Assembly: GCA_007996965.1 (NCBI GenBank)
Contig: BIMP01000001.1
Location: 1,364,001 to 1,428,000, forward strand
Direction: 5' to 3'
DNA length: 64,000 bases
Source of the DNA: a cyanobiont of Ornithocercus magnificus
GTDB taxonomy: Bacteria > Cyanobacteriota > Cyanobacteriia > PCC-6307 > Cyanobiaceae
Both the position numbers and the translations under genes were made by a program. Below, one piece after another: positions 11,022 through 21,300 of this stretch. A model generated the notes under the pieces. The model did not search any database. It worked only from the letters and a program-made list of their open reading frames with translations, and was not told the origin of the DNA. How positions within the stretch are numbered: position 1 is the stretch's first letter; every line of letters starts with the position of its first letter.

Positions 11022-11590
11022 TCTAAGATATTTGCTTTTGCTATCTGCTAAATCTATTTATAGAAGTCACTACAGTTCGAGAGCTCACGCCTCAAGTTCT
11101 ACTTAGCTGCGAAATAGTGGGTTAACAGCCTACATACCACTATAAGGAGTTGCAAGTTGCCACAGGTTAAGTAGTTGGATTTGTGGGCTGGCACTTGAGT
11201 GCTGAAGTGTTGATATGATTATAGCCAGCAACCACATAATTTTAGTAGCCTAATGCTGGAAACAATTCTTCTGGCCAGGAGTCTATATAACAGAAGATTT
11301 GCATCTGGATGCAGACATAGACCTGTTGATGCTGGACCCACACACTGTAAAACGGCAGTGACCTCTCAGGGATAACTACACAATAAGCTCAACATTAAGT
11401 ATGTTACTAACACAAACATCTTACAAATTTATGTTGCCGTGTCTCAATAGCAAAGATTACCTTAGATCTTTAACGTAGATATAGCACCATGCTGCAAGCC
11501 TAACTCCGCAAGCGCTTAGCTAATGTCTAAAGAGTTAACTTAGGAGATAAGTTAGAGCTCTCAACTGCTAGCAAGCTTGCCTAGCTTTGT
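11022..11590. other. Gene-free spacer between convergent genes
   Basis: About 570 bases between two 3' ends, so it needs no promoter for either neighbour. A modest nested structure lies at 11187-11229: GCTGGC pairs with GCCAGC across a 31-base gap, with CACTT/AAGTG inside. It has no T-run. No protein-like frame was found. This is a strong candidate for a place where a gene has eroded. Confidence 0.45.
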
Positions 11591-12520
11591 CTAAGTTATC
11601 CGCTTATTATTATGCTGTACATGACTAAGTGATGGAGGTTTATCTTTGTTAGAGAGACTAGACTTATGAGTAGGGACTTTGATATCTGGCCTAGATCCTT
11701 GAATTTTGTCTAGCTCATGACGCCCTACTAAAATAGTTTGTGATACCTCTTTAAGGCATTTCTCTAGTTCACCAAGTACCTGTTCAGCATAATACTTAGC
11801 ATTATCCTGAACTAAATTAGCTTCCTCGCGACTGTGCTGAGCTAATATCTTGCACTGCCGTTGGGTATGTTGATGGAATTGGAGTGCATCCTGGTGTAGC
11901 CGTTCTGCTTCTAGCTGAGCTTCCTTTTGTAGTCGCGCCTTGTCTTGCCGAAGTTGCTCAAGTTCCTGCACTGCTAGTAAGCGGTTGCGCTCATACCGCT
12001 TGACCAGTTGCTGCTGATGCTCTACTGCTTTAGCACTAAGTTGTTGATATCGTTTAATCTCTTCTTGCTCGAGTTGCTGACGGCGAAGCGCAAACTGTTG
12101 CTCCAGCTGGGTGAGACGACTCTGCATTCCTTGTTCCATTTGTGCAGATTGCTGACGAGTTAACTGGAGCAACTGCTCACACTGCTGACGGGTTTGTTCG
12201 CGTAACTCAGCCACTTGACGCTCAGCTTCCTGACGAATTGAGACAGCGCTGACTAGCTGTTTGTGCTGTTGCTGGGCTTGACTAATGATATCTTTGGCCT
12301 GAGAGCGGGAAGTCTGGAGTAGCTCCTCACGCTGCTGAAGCAGCTGATCAGCACGCTTGACTTGATTAGGGAGTGCCTCTCGCACTGCGTCAAGAACCTC
12401 AACGGCATCCTGCTCATTAACTAGACGACCACCGCTGAATGGTACCCGAGTTCCCTCAAGTATGATTTCTTCTAGCTGATCTAGCTGATCTAAGATACTG
12501 AAACTAGGCCCATTGCTCAT
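11591..12520 (-). CDS. Long coiled-coil protein, DivIVA-like
   Basis: A 309-residue, very Gln/Glu/Arg-rich protein with an almost continuous coiled coil from about residue 55 to 260. The N-terminal SILDQLDQLEEIILEG and VNEQDAVEVLDAVREALP segments resemble cyanobacterial proteins annotated as DivIVA-like or ATP synthase subunit-like. Only the coiled coil can be asserted. It starts 19 bases after the coaD stop and is probably co-transcribed with coaD. It has no signal peptide or membrane helix. Roles in cell shape, division or scaffolding are possible but not shown. Confidence 0.8.
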   Translation of the reverse strand: MSNGPSFSILDQLDQLEEIILEGTRVPFSGGRLVNEQDAVEVLDAVREALPNQVKRADQLLQQREELLQTSRSQAKDIISQAQQQHKQLVSAVSIRQEAERQVAELREQTRQQCEQLLQLTRQQSAQMEQGMQSRLTQLEQQFALRRQQLEQEEIKRYQQLSAKAVEHQQQLVKRYERNRLLAVQELEQLRQDKARLQKEAQLEAERLHQDALQFHQHTQRQCKILAQHSREEANLVQDNAKYYAEQVLGELEKCLKEVSQTILVGRHELDKIQGSRPDIKVPTHKSSLSNKDKPPSLSHVQHNNKRIT

Positions 12521-12539
12521 TGCAGCGAGACGTGAAAGC

Positions 12540-13013
12540 CTAACTAAAGAGCCTAAGCAGATCTCCTGCTACCGCTTGTGGAACCATGTGCGAAATCTTA
12601 CCACCAAAGCGTGCTACCTCTTTCACCATAGAGCTGCTTAGAAAGCTGTAGTGCGCAGAAGTGGCTAAAAAAAGAGTCTCAAGATCTGGTGCTAATGAAC
12701 GGTTCGTGTGGGCAATTTGCAATTCGTATTCAAAGTCAGTCATTGCACGTAGGCCGCGCAGGATCAGGCTAGCTCCACACTGTTGTGCACATTCGACAGT
12801 TAATCCATTGAAACTAATCACCTCAATACCGCTCAGGTGTCGTGTTGCACGGCGGATTTGATCTAGGCGGCACTCTAGTGAAAATGCCGCTTGTTTTTCA
12901 GGATTGGCTAGCACAGCTATTATTATTTCCTCAAAGAGAGTACAGCCACGTTCGATTAGATCGAGGTGCCCTAGAGTTAAAGGGTCGAAGCTTCCAGGGT
13001 AAAGGGCCCGCAT
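12540..13013 (-). CDS. coaD: Phosphopantetheine adenylyltransferase
   Basis: Catalyses the penultimate step of coenzyme A synthesis, transferring AMP to 4'-phosphopantetheine. The nucleotidyltransferase signature [18 protein letters not shown] is at the N terminus and the second signature with SSSMVKEVA is near the C terminus. A longer reading frame exists from 13052, but the ATG at 13013 gives 157 residues beginning [11 protein letters not shown], the family's usual start. The gene diverges from the flavin reductase (about 80 bases) and precedes the coiled-coil gene. Confidence 0.95.
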   Translation of the reverse strand: MRALYPGSFDPLTLGHLDLIERGCTLFEEIIIAVLANPEKQAAFSLECRLDQIRRATRHLSGIEVISFNGLTVECAQQCGASLILRGLRAMTDFEYELQIAHTNRSLAPDLETLFLATSAHYSFLSSSMVKEVARFGGKISHMVPQAVAGDLLRLFS

Positions 13014-13094
13014 AACATCCGGGTTCAAGTCTGCGGTTGCGGCGAAGCCCAATATAGGCTTGTGAGGTAAACTTTTTTAAGATGAGGGAAAGCG

Positions 13095-13577
13095 ATGGCA
13101 CTCGACATAGCTGCTAAGAAGTTGCTCTTGCGAAAGATTTCTCACGGTTTGTTCATTTGCGGTGTGCGTGAGGGTGAGGATGTAAATGGGTTCACGGCTA
13201 GCTGGGTTACTCAGGGTTCTTTCGAGCCACCGTTGGTGGTTATAGCTGTCCGGAGCGATGCAAGCAGTCACAGTGTAATCATGCGGACAGAAAGATTCTC
13301 AGTCAATATGCTCCGCTCTGATCAGAAAGACCTTGCTGCTGTGTTTTTCCGTCCACAAAAAGCCATGGGAGGTCGCTTTGAAGCAGCACCATTCCGATAT
13401 GGTCCTCTAGGTTTGCCACTATTGACCGATGCAATTGGTGGAGTGGAGTGCAAGTTAGTAGGGCAAGTCTCTTATGGCGACCACACAATCTTTGTAGGCG
13501 AGGTAAGATCTGCAGAAGTTGTTCAGGACGGCGAGCCACTGCTTTTGTCGGCAACAGGTTGGTCGTACGGCGGCTAA
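13095..13577 (+). CDS. Flavin reductase-like domain protein
   Basis: A 160-residue single-domain protein of the FMN-binding split-barrel flavin reductase family. Visible features are the NGFTASWVTQGSFEPPLVVIAV strands that line the FMN site (split here as NGFTASWVTQ and FEPPLVVIAV), an FSVNML segment and the terminal GWSYGG. It probably reduces FMN or FAD with NAD(P)H. Similar domains form the C terminus of cyanobacterial flavodiiron proteins, but here the domain stands alone. It lies 16 bases upstream of uvrC and is probably co-transcribed with it. Confidence 0.85.
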   Translation: MALDIAAKKLLLRKISHGLFICGVREGEDVNGFTASWVTQGSFEPPLVVIAVRSDASSHSVIMRTERFSVNMLRSDQKDLAAVFFRPQKAMGGRFEAAPFRYGPLGLPLLTDAIGGVECKLVGQVSYGDHTIFVGEVRSAEVVQDGEPLLLSATGWSYGG

Positions 13578-13593
13578 GTATATCTCATTTAGT

Positions 13594-15537
13594 ATGAGGG
13601 GTCGCAACGAGCTAATTCTCCAACCCGAGCGCTTACGACACCGACTGCGGGAAATCCCACAGGAGGCTGGATGCTACCTGATGCATGATAATGAGAACCG
13701 CCTTCTCTATGTTGGTAAGTCGAAAAATTTGCGCAGTCGTATTCGCAGCTATTTTCACAGTCAGCATGACCTAAATTTGCGAATTCGATTAATGGTGCGG
13801 CAGATATGCGAGATCGAGTTTATTGTTACTGATAGCGAGGCAGAAGCTCTTGTTCTAGAATCAAACCTGATAAAAACACATCAACCACACTTCAACATAC
13901 TGCTAAAAGATGATAAGAGGTATCCCTATCTATGCATAACGTGGAGCGAGCCCTATCCACGCATTTTCATCACACGTCAGCGCCGCCTCCGCAATCAGCT
14001 TGACCGCCTTTACGGGCCCTACGTTGATGTAGGACTACTGCGCCGTACACTTTCTCTCATAAAGCATGTCTTTCCACTACGTCAGCGTCCTAGGCCTATT
14101 TATCCAGACCGTACATGTCTAAATTATGCAATTGGCCGCTGTCCTGGCGTGTGCCAGGAAAAGATTAGCTCCGAAGAGTACCACCATACTCTTCGGAGAG
14201 CTGCAATGGTGTTTCAAGGCCGTGGCAATGAGTTGCAGATATTACTGAGGAATCAGATGGAGCGTTGTGCTGAAAGGTTAGATTTTGAAGCTGCAGCTCG
14301 TGTGCGTGATCAGCTGCAAGGACTCAAGTGCCTAGCTGCTGAACAGAAGGTGAGCTTACCAGACTCCAGCATAAGCCGTGATATAATTGCTCTTGCACAT
14401 AGTGTGCATACTGCTGCAATACAACTCTTTCAGGTGCGTGCCGGGAACTTAGTTGGACGCCTCGGGTTTACTGCCGATGTCAAATGTCTAGAGCGCAATA
14501 CAATACTGCAACGAGTGATTGAAGAACACTACAGCAAAGTTGATGCAGTTGAGATCCCTGCCGAGGTAGTTGTTCAGTATCAGCTTCCAGATCAGGAAAT
14601 TCTGGCAGAATGGCTTAGCCAAAAACGAGGGGGTCGCGTTCAAATCATCTGCCCACAACGACGGCAAAAGGCTAATCTGATCGAACTAGTTGCACGGAAT
14701 GCCGAATTCGAGCTACTACACATTCAACAGGATCATAGGCAGCGAGCTTTGGCCAACGAGGGTTTGGCTCGATTACTGGGTCTTCTTAGTCCACCACATC
14801 GGATTGAGGGATATGATGTTAGCCATATTCAGGGCAGTGATGTAGTTGGATCTCAGGTTGTGTTTATCGATGGTCTTCCAGCAAAACAGTATTATCGTAA
14901 GTACAAGATCTTAAGTAGCAGCATTAGCCCAGGTCACAGCGATGACTTTATGGCAATGGCTGAGATTATACGCCGCCGTTTTCGCCACTGGGCACATATT
15001 AAGGCTGAGGATGGTGATATACAGCGATTGCGTAGCTGCTGCAATAACTATCTCAGAGATAATAATCTTGATGACTGGCCTGACCTAGTCATGATTGATG
15101 GAGGTAAGGGACAACTCTTGGCTGTGATGGAAGCTCTGCGTGAGCTCAATCTACATGAGGATTTGGTAGTTTGTGCTCTGGCCAAGAAACGTGAGGAGGT
15201 ATTTCTGCCTGGCAGCAACATGCCGCTCAAGACTGAGCCAGATCAGCCAGCAATCTCCCTACTGCGACGTCTGCGCAATGAGGCCCACCGCTTTGCCATT
15301 AACTTCCATCGGCAACAGCGTAGACAACGTATGAGACACTCTAATCTTAATGAAATTCCTGGAATAGGTCCAAAGCGGGTACGTGATCTTCTAGCTCACT
15401 TTCACTCAGTTGATGCCGTCCAGCTTGCAAGTATCGACCAACTCACCAATGTCTCAGGGCTAGGAAAGTCTCTCGCGAGGCAAATTTATTCTTACTTTCA
15501 TCCTAATGACAGAGACTGTAAACAAGACGTGACTTGA
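13594..15537 (+). CDS. uvrC: Excinuclease ABC subunit C
   Basis: Makes both incisions in UvrABC nucleotide excision repair. From the ATG at 13594 it has 647 residues: an N-terminal GIY-YIG nuclease (GCYLMHDNENRLLYVGKSKN), a central UVR motif (LDFEAAARVRDQL), the RNase H-like C-terminal nuclease (YDVSHIQGSDVVGS, MIDGGKGQL) and a helix-hairpin-helix tail (IPGIGPKRVRDLL). The frame reaches back to 13519 inside the flavin reductase gene, but ATG 13594 leaves a normal 16-base gap and matches the family start. The stop abuts the next gene's ATG directly. Confidence 0.96.
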   Translation: MRGRNELILQPERLRHRLREIPQEAGCYLMHDNENRLLYVGKSKNLRSRIRSYFHSQHDLNLRIRLMVRQICEIEFIVTDSEAEALVLESNLIKTHQPHFNILLKDDKRYPYLCITWSEPYPRIFITRQRRLRNQLDRLYGPYVDVGLLRRTLSLIKHVFPLRQRPRPIYPDRTCLNYAIGRCPGVCQEKISSEEYHHTLRRAAMVFQGRGNELQILLRNQMERCAERLDFEAAARVRDQLQGLKCLAAEQKVSLPDSSISRDIIALAHSVHTAAIQLFQVRAGNLVGRLGFTADVKCLERNTILQRVIEEHYSKVDAVEIPAEVVVQYQLPDQEILAEWLSQKRGGRVQIICPQRRQKANLIELVARNAEFELLHIQQDHRQRALANEGLARLLGLLSPPHRIEGYDVSHIQGSDVVGSQVVFIDGLPAKQYYRKYKILSSSISPGHSDDFMAMAEIIRRRFRHWAHIKAEDGDIQRLRSCCNNYLRDNNLDDWPDLVMIDGGKGQLLAVMEALRELNLHEDLVVCALAKKREEVFLPGSNMPLKTEPDQPAISLLRRLRNEAHRFAINFHRQQRRQRMRHSNLNEIPGIGPKRVRDLLAHFHSVDAVQLASIDQLTNVSGLGKSLARQIYSYFHPNDRDCKQDVT

Positions 15538-15837
15538 ATGATTCGCTTGATGCTTTTATCTCCCATATTTGTTGTTCTCCTCATTATTGCAGTTTCTTCA
15601 ACTGCACAAGCTGGGCCTGGACTTTGCACAGGCCCAGTTTGCGCTGATGCAATTAGTCGAAGTGCCAAGAATCACTGGCAGTTAATCCTTAAATTAGAGG
15701 ATCAGCAAGGCCATCGTGAACGGGTAGTCATAGATTGCCGCCAGTTGGTGGTAAGCCCGCGGTTTGGGCTTGTCGATCGCAGTTACGCAATTGCTATTGG
15801 TCGCCGTGCTTGCAGGCTGATACGCGAGGTCACTTAA
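15538..15837 (+). CDS. Small secreted protein of unknown function, 99 aa
   Basis: It has an N-terminal signal peptide of about 25 residues (hydrophobic LLSPIFVVLLIIAVSS, then AQA, a cleavage site) and a short mature domain with four cysteines that could form disulfides. I do not recognise a family. Its ATG directly follows the uvrC TGA, so it is translationally linked to uvrC. A strong hairpin at 15871 closes the unit. Confidence 0.7.
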   Translation: MIRLMLLSPIFVVLLIIAVSSTAQAGPGLCTGPVCADAISRSAKNHWQLILKLEDQQGHRERVVIDCRQLVVSPRFGLVDRSYAIAIGRRACRLIREVT

Positions 15838-15870
15838 GAACGAACTTTATTTATGTAATGCTACGTAAGC

Positions 15871-15906
15871 TAAGTACGAAGCACTATACCTAATGCTTCG
15901 TACTTA
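15871..15906 (+). terminator. Intrinsic terminator-like hairpin after the uvrC unit
   Basis: A perfect 13-bp inverted repeat, TAAGTACGAAGCA and its complement, is separated by a 10-base loop and followed within about 10 bases by a short T-rich stretch (CTTTT). It lies 33 bases after the stop of the small secreted protein. It is the clearest hairpin in the window. Confidence 0.7.
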
Positions 15907-16494
15907 AGTTAGTCTTTTGCTTGTGGTCTTTATCATAGCGTGGGTTACTAGATAAGAACCACTCTCCACAGTCTGTTGTCAGAGCCCTTATGGTATTTAA
16001 GCTTAGTTGGTTCTAACTAATAACTTACTTGATTGCTGTAAGAATCATATGCAGAGTGCATAATCTCTCTGGAGCAGTAACAAGAGTGTAGATGCTATTA
16101 ACTATCATCTGGGATTATAGCGAAGTAATATTTTCCTGCAATAGATAAAAGCTTTGCACCATGGTAAAGCAATAGCTAAGATAGAGCTTCACTAAGAGAC
16201 AAAATATTGCCCAGGTGTAATTCTTAATATACAGAGCTGAGTACAACTAAGGTCAACTAATAACCGTTACTAAGCTTAGCAGAGGGCAGAACTTCAAAAT
16301 CAGCAAATGACAAACTAGGTCTCTGCAATCTAGCCAGGGCCAACATATACTGTTTGGAGAAAGCTGCAACAGCACGAGCCCCACATACGAACCCTGTGTT
16401 CAGGCGCATATGCCCTCATGCTCTGGATCCTTGCTTTAATAGGGTCTCATCCACCATGCTTTGTTAATGCCAATCAGCTTTGCCTGACACAATT
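15907..16494. other. Gene-free spacer upstream of hemJ
   Basis: About 590 bases, AT-rich, with no credible ORF, tRNA or repeat on either strand. It holds the hemJ promoter, but no good consensus could be assigned. Probably eroded sequence. Confidence 0.45.
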
Positions 16495-17082
16495 ATGATG
16501 CTTTCTTCAGATGCCTATCTCTGGTTCAAAACGCTCCATATTGTGGGAGTTGTGGTCTGGTTCGCCGGGCTGTTTTACTTAGTACGCCTCTTCATCTACC
16601 ACATTGATGTAGAGGAGCTTGATCCTGAGCTGAGAGAGCCTTTCCACCGTCAGTACGAGCTAATGGAGCGCCGCTTGGCCAACATTATTACTACTCCTGG
16701 CATGGTTCTTACCATCTCTATGGCAGTGGGGCTACTAATCAGCCAGCCGGACTGGATTAGGCAAGGATGGATGCATGTCAAGCTGTGTATTGTAGCTGGA
16801 ATTGTCCTCTACCATGGTTTTTGTTATAGGTTGATGGGACAATTAGGTACGGGGACATGCCATTGGACTAGTCGACAGCTGCGTGTGCTCAACGAGTTGC
16901 CGACACTGGCACTAGTGTTAGTGGTTATGCTAGTGGTATTCAAGTCTCAGTTCCCCACTAGCGCAGCAACCTGGTTAATTGTTGGGCTGACAATATTTAT
17001 TGCTGCCAGTATTCAGTTCTACGCGCGTTGGCGTCGACTTAGGCACGAGGCTGAGTCAACTGAGGCTGTTCATGGCATCTGA
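16495..17082 (+). CDS. hemJ: Protoporphyrinogen IX oxidase, HemJ type
   Basis: Membrane enzyme oxidising protoporphyrinogen IX to protoporphyrin IX, the branch precursor for haem and chlorophyll; most cyanobacteria use HemJ. It has four to five membrane helices and the conserved histidine in WFKTLHIVGVVVWFAGLFY (split: KTLHIVGVVVWFAG). RLANIITTPGM and WMHVKL segments carry the other conserved residues. The frame opens at TTG 16480, but ATG 16495 or 16498 is more likely. The PHP gene begins inside its last codons (11-base overlap), so the two are coupled. Confidence 0.9.
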   Translation: MMLSSDAYLWFKTLHIVGVVVWFAGLFYLVRLFIYHIDVEELDPELREPFHRQYELMERRLANIITTPGMVLTISMAVGLLISQPDWIRQGWMHVKLCIVAGIVLYHGFCYRLMGQLGTGTCHWTSRQLRVLNELPTLALVLVVMLVVFKSQFPTSAATWLIVGLTIFIAASIQFYARWRRLRHEAESTEAVHGI

Positions 17083-17731
17083 GATACATCATCACCCTTT
17101 AGCCACAGTGCTAGAAGGGGTCAACGCTGATAGCTGCCCAGACCGTCTGAATTTTCACTGCCATACTGTTTGCAGTGACGGCAGCCTCACGCCACAAGAA
17201 CTGATTCGCCAGGCATCGGAGATTGGTCTTAAGCACATCGCTGTGACGGATCATCACTCTGTCGATGCCTTTCCACAAATGCAGGCCTGGATCGCAGACC
17301 AAGACGCAGCACAAGACTGGCCGACCATCTGGACTGGGATCGAAATAAGTGCAGTGCTGCAAGGATGCCTTGTGCATGTACTGGGATTGAGTTTCCGCTA
17401 TGGTGATTCGTCTCTGAAGCCTTACTGCACAGGTGATGCCGCTATAGGTGAACCACTGCGGGCAGAGTCGGTTTGCCATGCCATTCATGCAGCCGGGGGG
17501 CTAGCTGTACTTGCACACCCGGCTCGCTATCGGCTGAGTTGTCATGATCTGATCGATGCAGCAGCAGCAGTTGGCTTTGACGGTGGTGAAACCTGGTACG
17601 ACTATGACATGCGACCTGAGTGGAGACCAACGGCAATCATTTGCGACTCGATTGAACGGCAACTCAATAGCCTTGGCCTCCTGCATACATGTGGTACCGA
17701 TACACACGGATTGAACCTCCGCGGTCGCTAG
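17072..17731 (+). CDS. PHP domain phosphoesterase
   Basis: A 219-residue polymerase-and-histidinol-phosphatase fold protein. The metal-binding motifs are visible: FHCHTVCSDGS near residue 26, VTDHHS near 60, GIEIS, LAHPARY and the terminal CGTDTHG. The family includes RNase AM-type 5'-3' exonucleases and nucleotide phosphoesterases; the exact substrate cannot be inferred. The start at 17072 overlaps hemJ by 11 bases; an earlier frame start at 17000 lies deep in hemJ and is less likely. The next gene follows after 30 bases. Confidence 0.85.
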   Translation: MASEIHHHPLATVLEGVNADSCPDRLNFHCHTVCSDGSLTPQELIRQASEIGLKHIAVTDHHSVDAFPQMQAWIADQDAAQDWPTIWTGIEISAVLQGCLVHVLGLSFRYGDSSLKPYCTGDAAIGEPLRAESVCHAIHAAGGLAVLAHPARYRLSCHDLIDAAAAVGFDGGETWYDYDMRPEWRPTAIICDSIERQLNSLGLLHTCGTDTHGLNLRGR

Positions 17732-17761
17732 ATTTCAACCTAGGCTTTAAATCGCTCAGCT

Positions 17762-18325
17762 ATGGGTTTTCTAGATCGGTTGCTGAAGGGTAATTCTTCC
17801 GATACTCCAGCTAAACCAAAAGTCCCTGTTGATAAGGAAACAGCTTTCTTCCTAGACTCTGATTCATCCTCTTCTCTAGGAGATGTAGCTTACATGCGTG
17901 AAGCTAAAACTATCACGCATACCTTCCCCGGTACAGTGAGTAACCCTGGAAACAAGAAACTTGTGTTTGAAGTGGATGCAACGGATACAAAGCTTGAAGA
18001 GCGAAGTCAAGGTCTTGGTGGTTCAGCTACTCAGGAACAGGAGAAGTCCTACCCTATCTCATCTGGGATTCCTAAACCGGTGAAGAAAACCTTTGCCGAA
18101 AAAATGACGCAAGAGGAGATGGAAAAGCGCCTGCGTGGCAGTGCCATCACAGGTGTCAATACGAATACTCCTATAGATACTAAAGCTGTCTCAGGTATAC
18201 AAGATGCTCAATACAGTGACAACAACAAGCCAAAAAGTACTAAGCCCAAGGCTAGCATTAACCGTAGCAGCTCATCTGGGTCTATAGATCCTTTCCGCGC
18301 CATGGCACGCGATCTCAACAACTAA
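17762..18325 (+). CDS. Low-complexity soluble protein of unknown function, 187 aa
   Basis: A hydrophilic protein rich in Ser, Lys, Thr, Pro and Asp. It starts with an amphipathic MGFLDRLLKG stretch that could touch membranes. A short ordered core (FLDSDSSSSLGDVAYMREAK and KTITHTFPGTVSN) is followed by a charged KTFAEKMTQEEMEKRLRGS helix and a disordered tail ending SIDPFRAMARDLNN. I do not recognise a named family; it looks like a conserved hypothetical of picocyanobacteria. It converges on cobN with an 11-base overlap. Confidence 0.75.
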   Translation: MGFLDRLLKGNSSDTPAKPKVPVDKETAFFLDSDSSSSLGDVAYMREAKTITHTFPGTVSNPGNKKLVFEVDATDTKLEERSQGLGGSATQEQEKSYPISSGIPKPVKKTFAEKMTQEEMEKRLRGSAITGVNTNTPIDTKAVSGIQDAQYSDNNKPKSTKPKASINRSSSSGSIDPFRAMARDLNN

Positions 18326-21300
18326 AGCCCCCCTGCTCAATTCTGGCTTCTGAGCTGAGAATGAGATTCTGGAGTGCCTCCAGCTGGATGGTATCCGCTC
18401 CTTGCCAGAGACCTCTGTTTGATGCTTCGAGGAGTCGCTCTGCCATATCGCGAAGTGCCCATGGATTCCGTCTCTCAAGAAAGTCTCGAGTGCTGCAGTC
18501 AGCTAGCCAAGCATCAAAGAGCGCTCCGTAGCACCAGTCAGGAACTCGATCAGTTGCTGCATCATAGGCAAATAGATAATCCAGGCTTGCAGATAACTCG
18601 AAGCCGCCCTTATAGCCATGTTCGCGCATACCATTGATCCAGCGAGGATTGAGTAGCCGACTGCGCACTACCTTATCAATCTCTTTTTCAAGGCTGTGTA
18701 GCCGTAATCTTTGCATCCGTGAGTGATCCGCAAACCAGAGACGCGGTCGGTTACCACCACTACTTTCCACAGCAGCCGAGAGCCCACCATGAAACTGGTA
18801 GTAGTCGTCTGAGTCGAGCAGATCGTGCTCGCGGTTATCCTGATTGTGTAAGACGGCTTGAACTCGTCGTAGATTCTGCCGCAAGCCGTTGGGATCATGT
18901 TGTCCCAATACATTTTCGTCATAGCTCCACGCACTCCAGGCCAAAAAGGCTTCACCGAGTTCGTGACGCTCATTCCAGTTGCCACCGTCGATCAATGTTT
19001 GCAAACCAGCGCCGTAAGCCCCAGGTGCTGAACCATAGATTCGATTTTGGTGGCCTACCTCGCGCTGCAGCGCCGCTAATGGATTCATCTCCGCAGGCTC
19101 GTCAAGAGCAGCTACCATGGCTTGTGCACGGTGTACCCAAGAAACTAGTTGAGGGAATGCATCTCGGAAGAGACCGGAAATGCGGAGCACTACATCAACA
19201 CGTGGACGACCAAGTGACGATAGAGGAATCAGTTCAAGATCAACGATACGCCGGGAGGGTCCATCCCAAACTGGCCATACGCCCAACAAAGCGAGTAGTT
19301 GTGCAATGTCCTCCCCGCCATTACGCATCGTAGCTGTTCCCCATACGGAAAGAGCTAGATGAAGCAGGTGCTCTCCTTCCTCTTGAAGGTGTAATTCAAG
19401 TAGCTGACTAGCACTGCGTCTACCAAGATCCCAGGCAGACTCTGTTGGTAATCCACGCAGATCTACAGAGTAGAAATTACGGCCTGTTGGAAGAACCTCT
19501 GGCCGCCCTCTAGTTGGTGCACCCGACGGGCCAGCTCTGAGACGTTGGCCTGCAACGCCTGCCAGGAATGCTTCTCGTTCGGCATTACCGCAGGCCACCA
19601 AGCGTGGCCATAGCTCCTGTAGCACGCGCTTGCGCTGACAGTCAGGTAGTGGATGTGACGACCAGACCACATGCGGAGACCCGAGACTGATGGGATAATC
19701 CAACCAGCTATTTACCAACTTGAGTGCTTGTTCCTCAAGCCAGGCCACTCCATGGCCAATGCAGCGCGGTTGCTTGATGCCAATTTCGCGCAGACATTGT
19801 TGATCAGGCACCGTCAGGATATTTCCCTCTTCATCACTCCAGGGATCTAACTCTAGATCCAAGGCAGTCGCCATAGCCTGTGTAAGGCCAGCTTCGCCAG
19901 CCTGTGGACAGCGAGCTAGAGAAAGGAGCAAATCCAGCATATGTTGTGGGTCTGGGGAATTTCCCAGACAGTGAAGGCCAGTACGAATCTGGGCCTCTCT
20001 CAGCTCACAAAGATACGCGTCAGCAGTCTCGAGACAGGAGTGCAAACGACTCTGCCATCCTTGTGTGCCCTCGCAAATCTCAGAGCTCCCTGGCCAGTTT
20101 AGTACTTTTAGTAACTGCTGTAGCTTTTGCTCAAGAATTGGTTTTCTCTCAGCTCCTAGCTGCTGAACCTGAAGATATTCCTCTAGCAAATCTTCAAGCT
20201 TCTGCAAGCCACCATATAGATCAGCACGGGCTAATGGTGGGGTCAAATGATCTAATATTACCGCATGACCACGTCGCTTAGCTTGGGATCCTTCCCCGGG
20301 ATCATTAACGATAAAGGGATAAAGGTGTGGGATAGCTCCAAGGGCAAGACTAGGAGCACAAATCTCGCTTAGTCCAACTGACTTGCCGGGTAACCATTCG
20401 GCACTGCCGTGTTTGCCCACATGCACCATTAGTTGCATTTTATGGTGACAGCGCAGCCACAAGTACTGGGCCAGATAGCGATGTGGCGGTGGTAGGTCAG
20501 GTGAATGCAGATCGTTGATCGCATCCGGGTCGTAGCCACGAGAAGGCTGGATTAGGATCACTATATGGCCAAAGCGCAGGCCATGGATAGGGAATCCTTT
20601 GTCCTCGAGATCGATAGCTTGTTCAGGATTGCCCCAGCGTGACTGGATAGGTGTACGTACTTGTGGAGAAAGCGTCCGCCACCAGTTTAGGTAGTCTCCG
20701 ATACTTAGGTAGTCTAGAGGAGGTCTACTACGACTCTCAAGATCATTAGTTCGACCCTCCAGAAGCTTGTGCATTAGGGCATCACCACTCTGTGGTATAG
20801 CTAGGGAACCAAGCTGGTAACCAGCTGTCTTTAACCAATGCAGGATAGATACAATACTGGCCGGTGTATCAAGACCAACGCCATTGGCAATGCGTCCATC
20901 TCGCACAGGATAATTAGCCAAGATTAGGGCTAATCGACGCAACTCTGGAGGTGTGTGACGCAGATCACACCAGGCAGCAGCATGGCTCGCAATCCAGTTT
21001 AGGCCTGTGGCATCTGGCCTAAGTCGATGGACCGCCGTGGCTAAGCTTGCATCGGCGCGTTCAATACTCCGAAAGCTGCCAACCCGCGTAGTAACACGAC
21101 CGTCAAGCTCTGGCAGTACAACCTGCAAGCAAAGGTCAAGAGGGTCAATGCCTTGGCTACTACATCGCCACTGCTCATAGCTGCGTCCGCTGCTCAGAAG
21201 TTGTAGGACCGGCACACCGAGCATATCCCAAAGAGGGGAGCCCATGCCTGCATCCTCAAACTGAACTGAGGCAAATGATGTGGCGGTGATTACTGCGTCT

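Noticed and set aside
19463-19672. Frames on the opposite strand of cobN (several, 18374-21768)
   Set aside because: Shadows of a full-length CobN; high coding strength on the cobN strand only.
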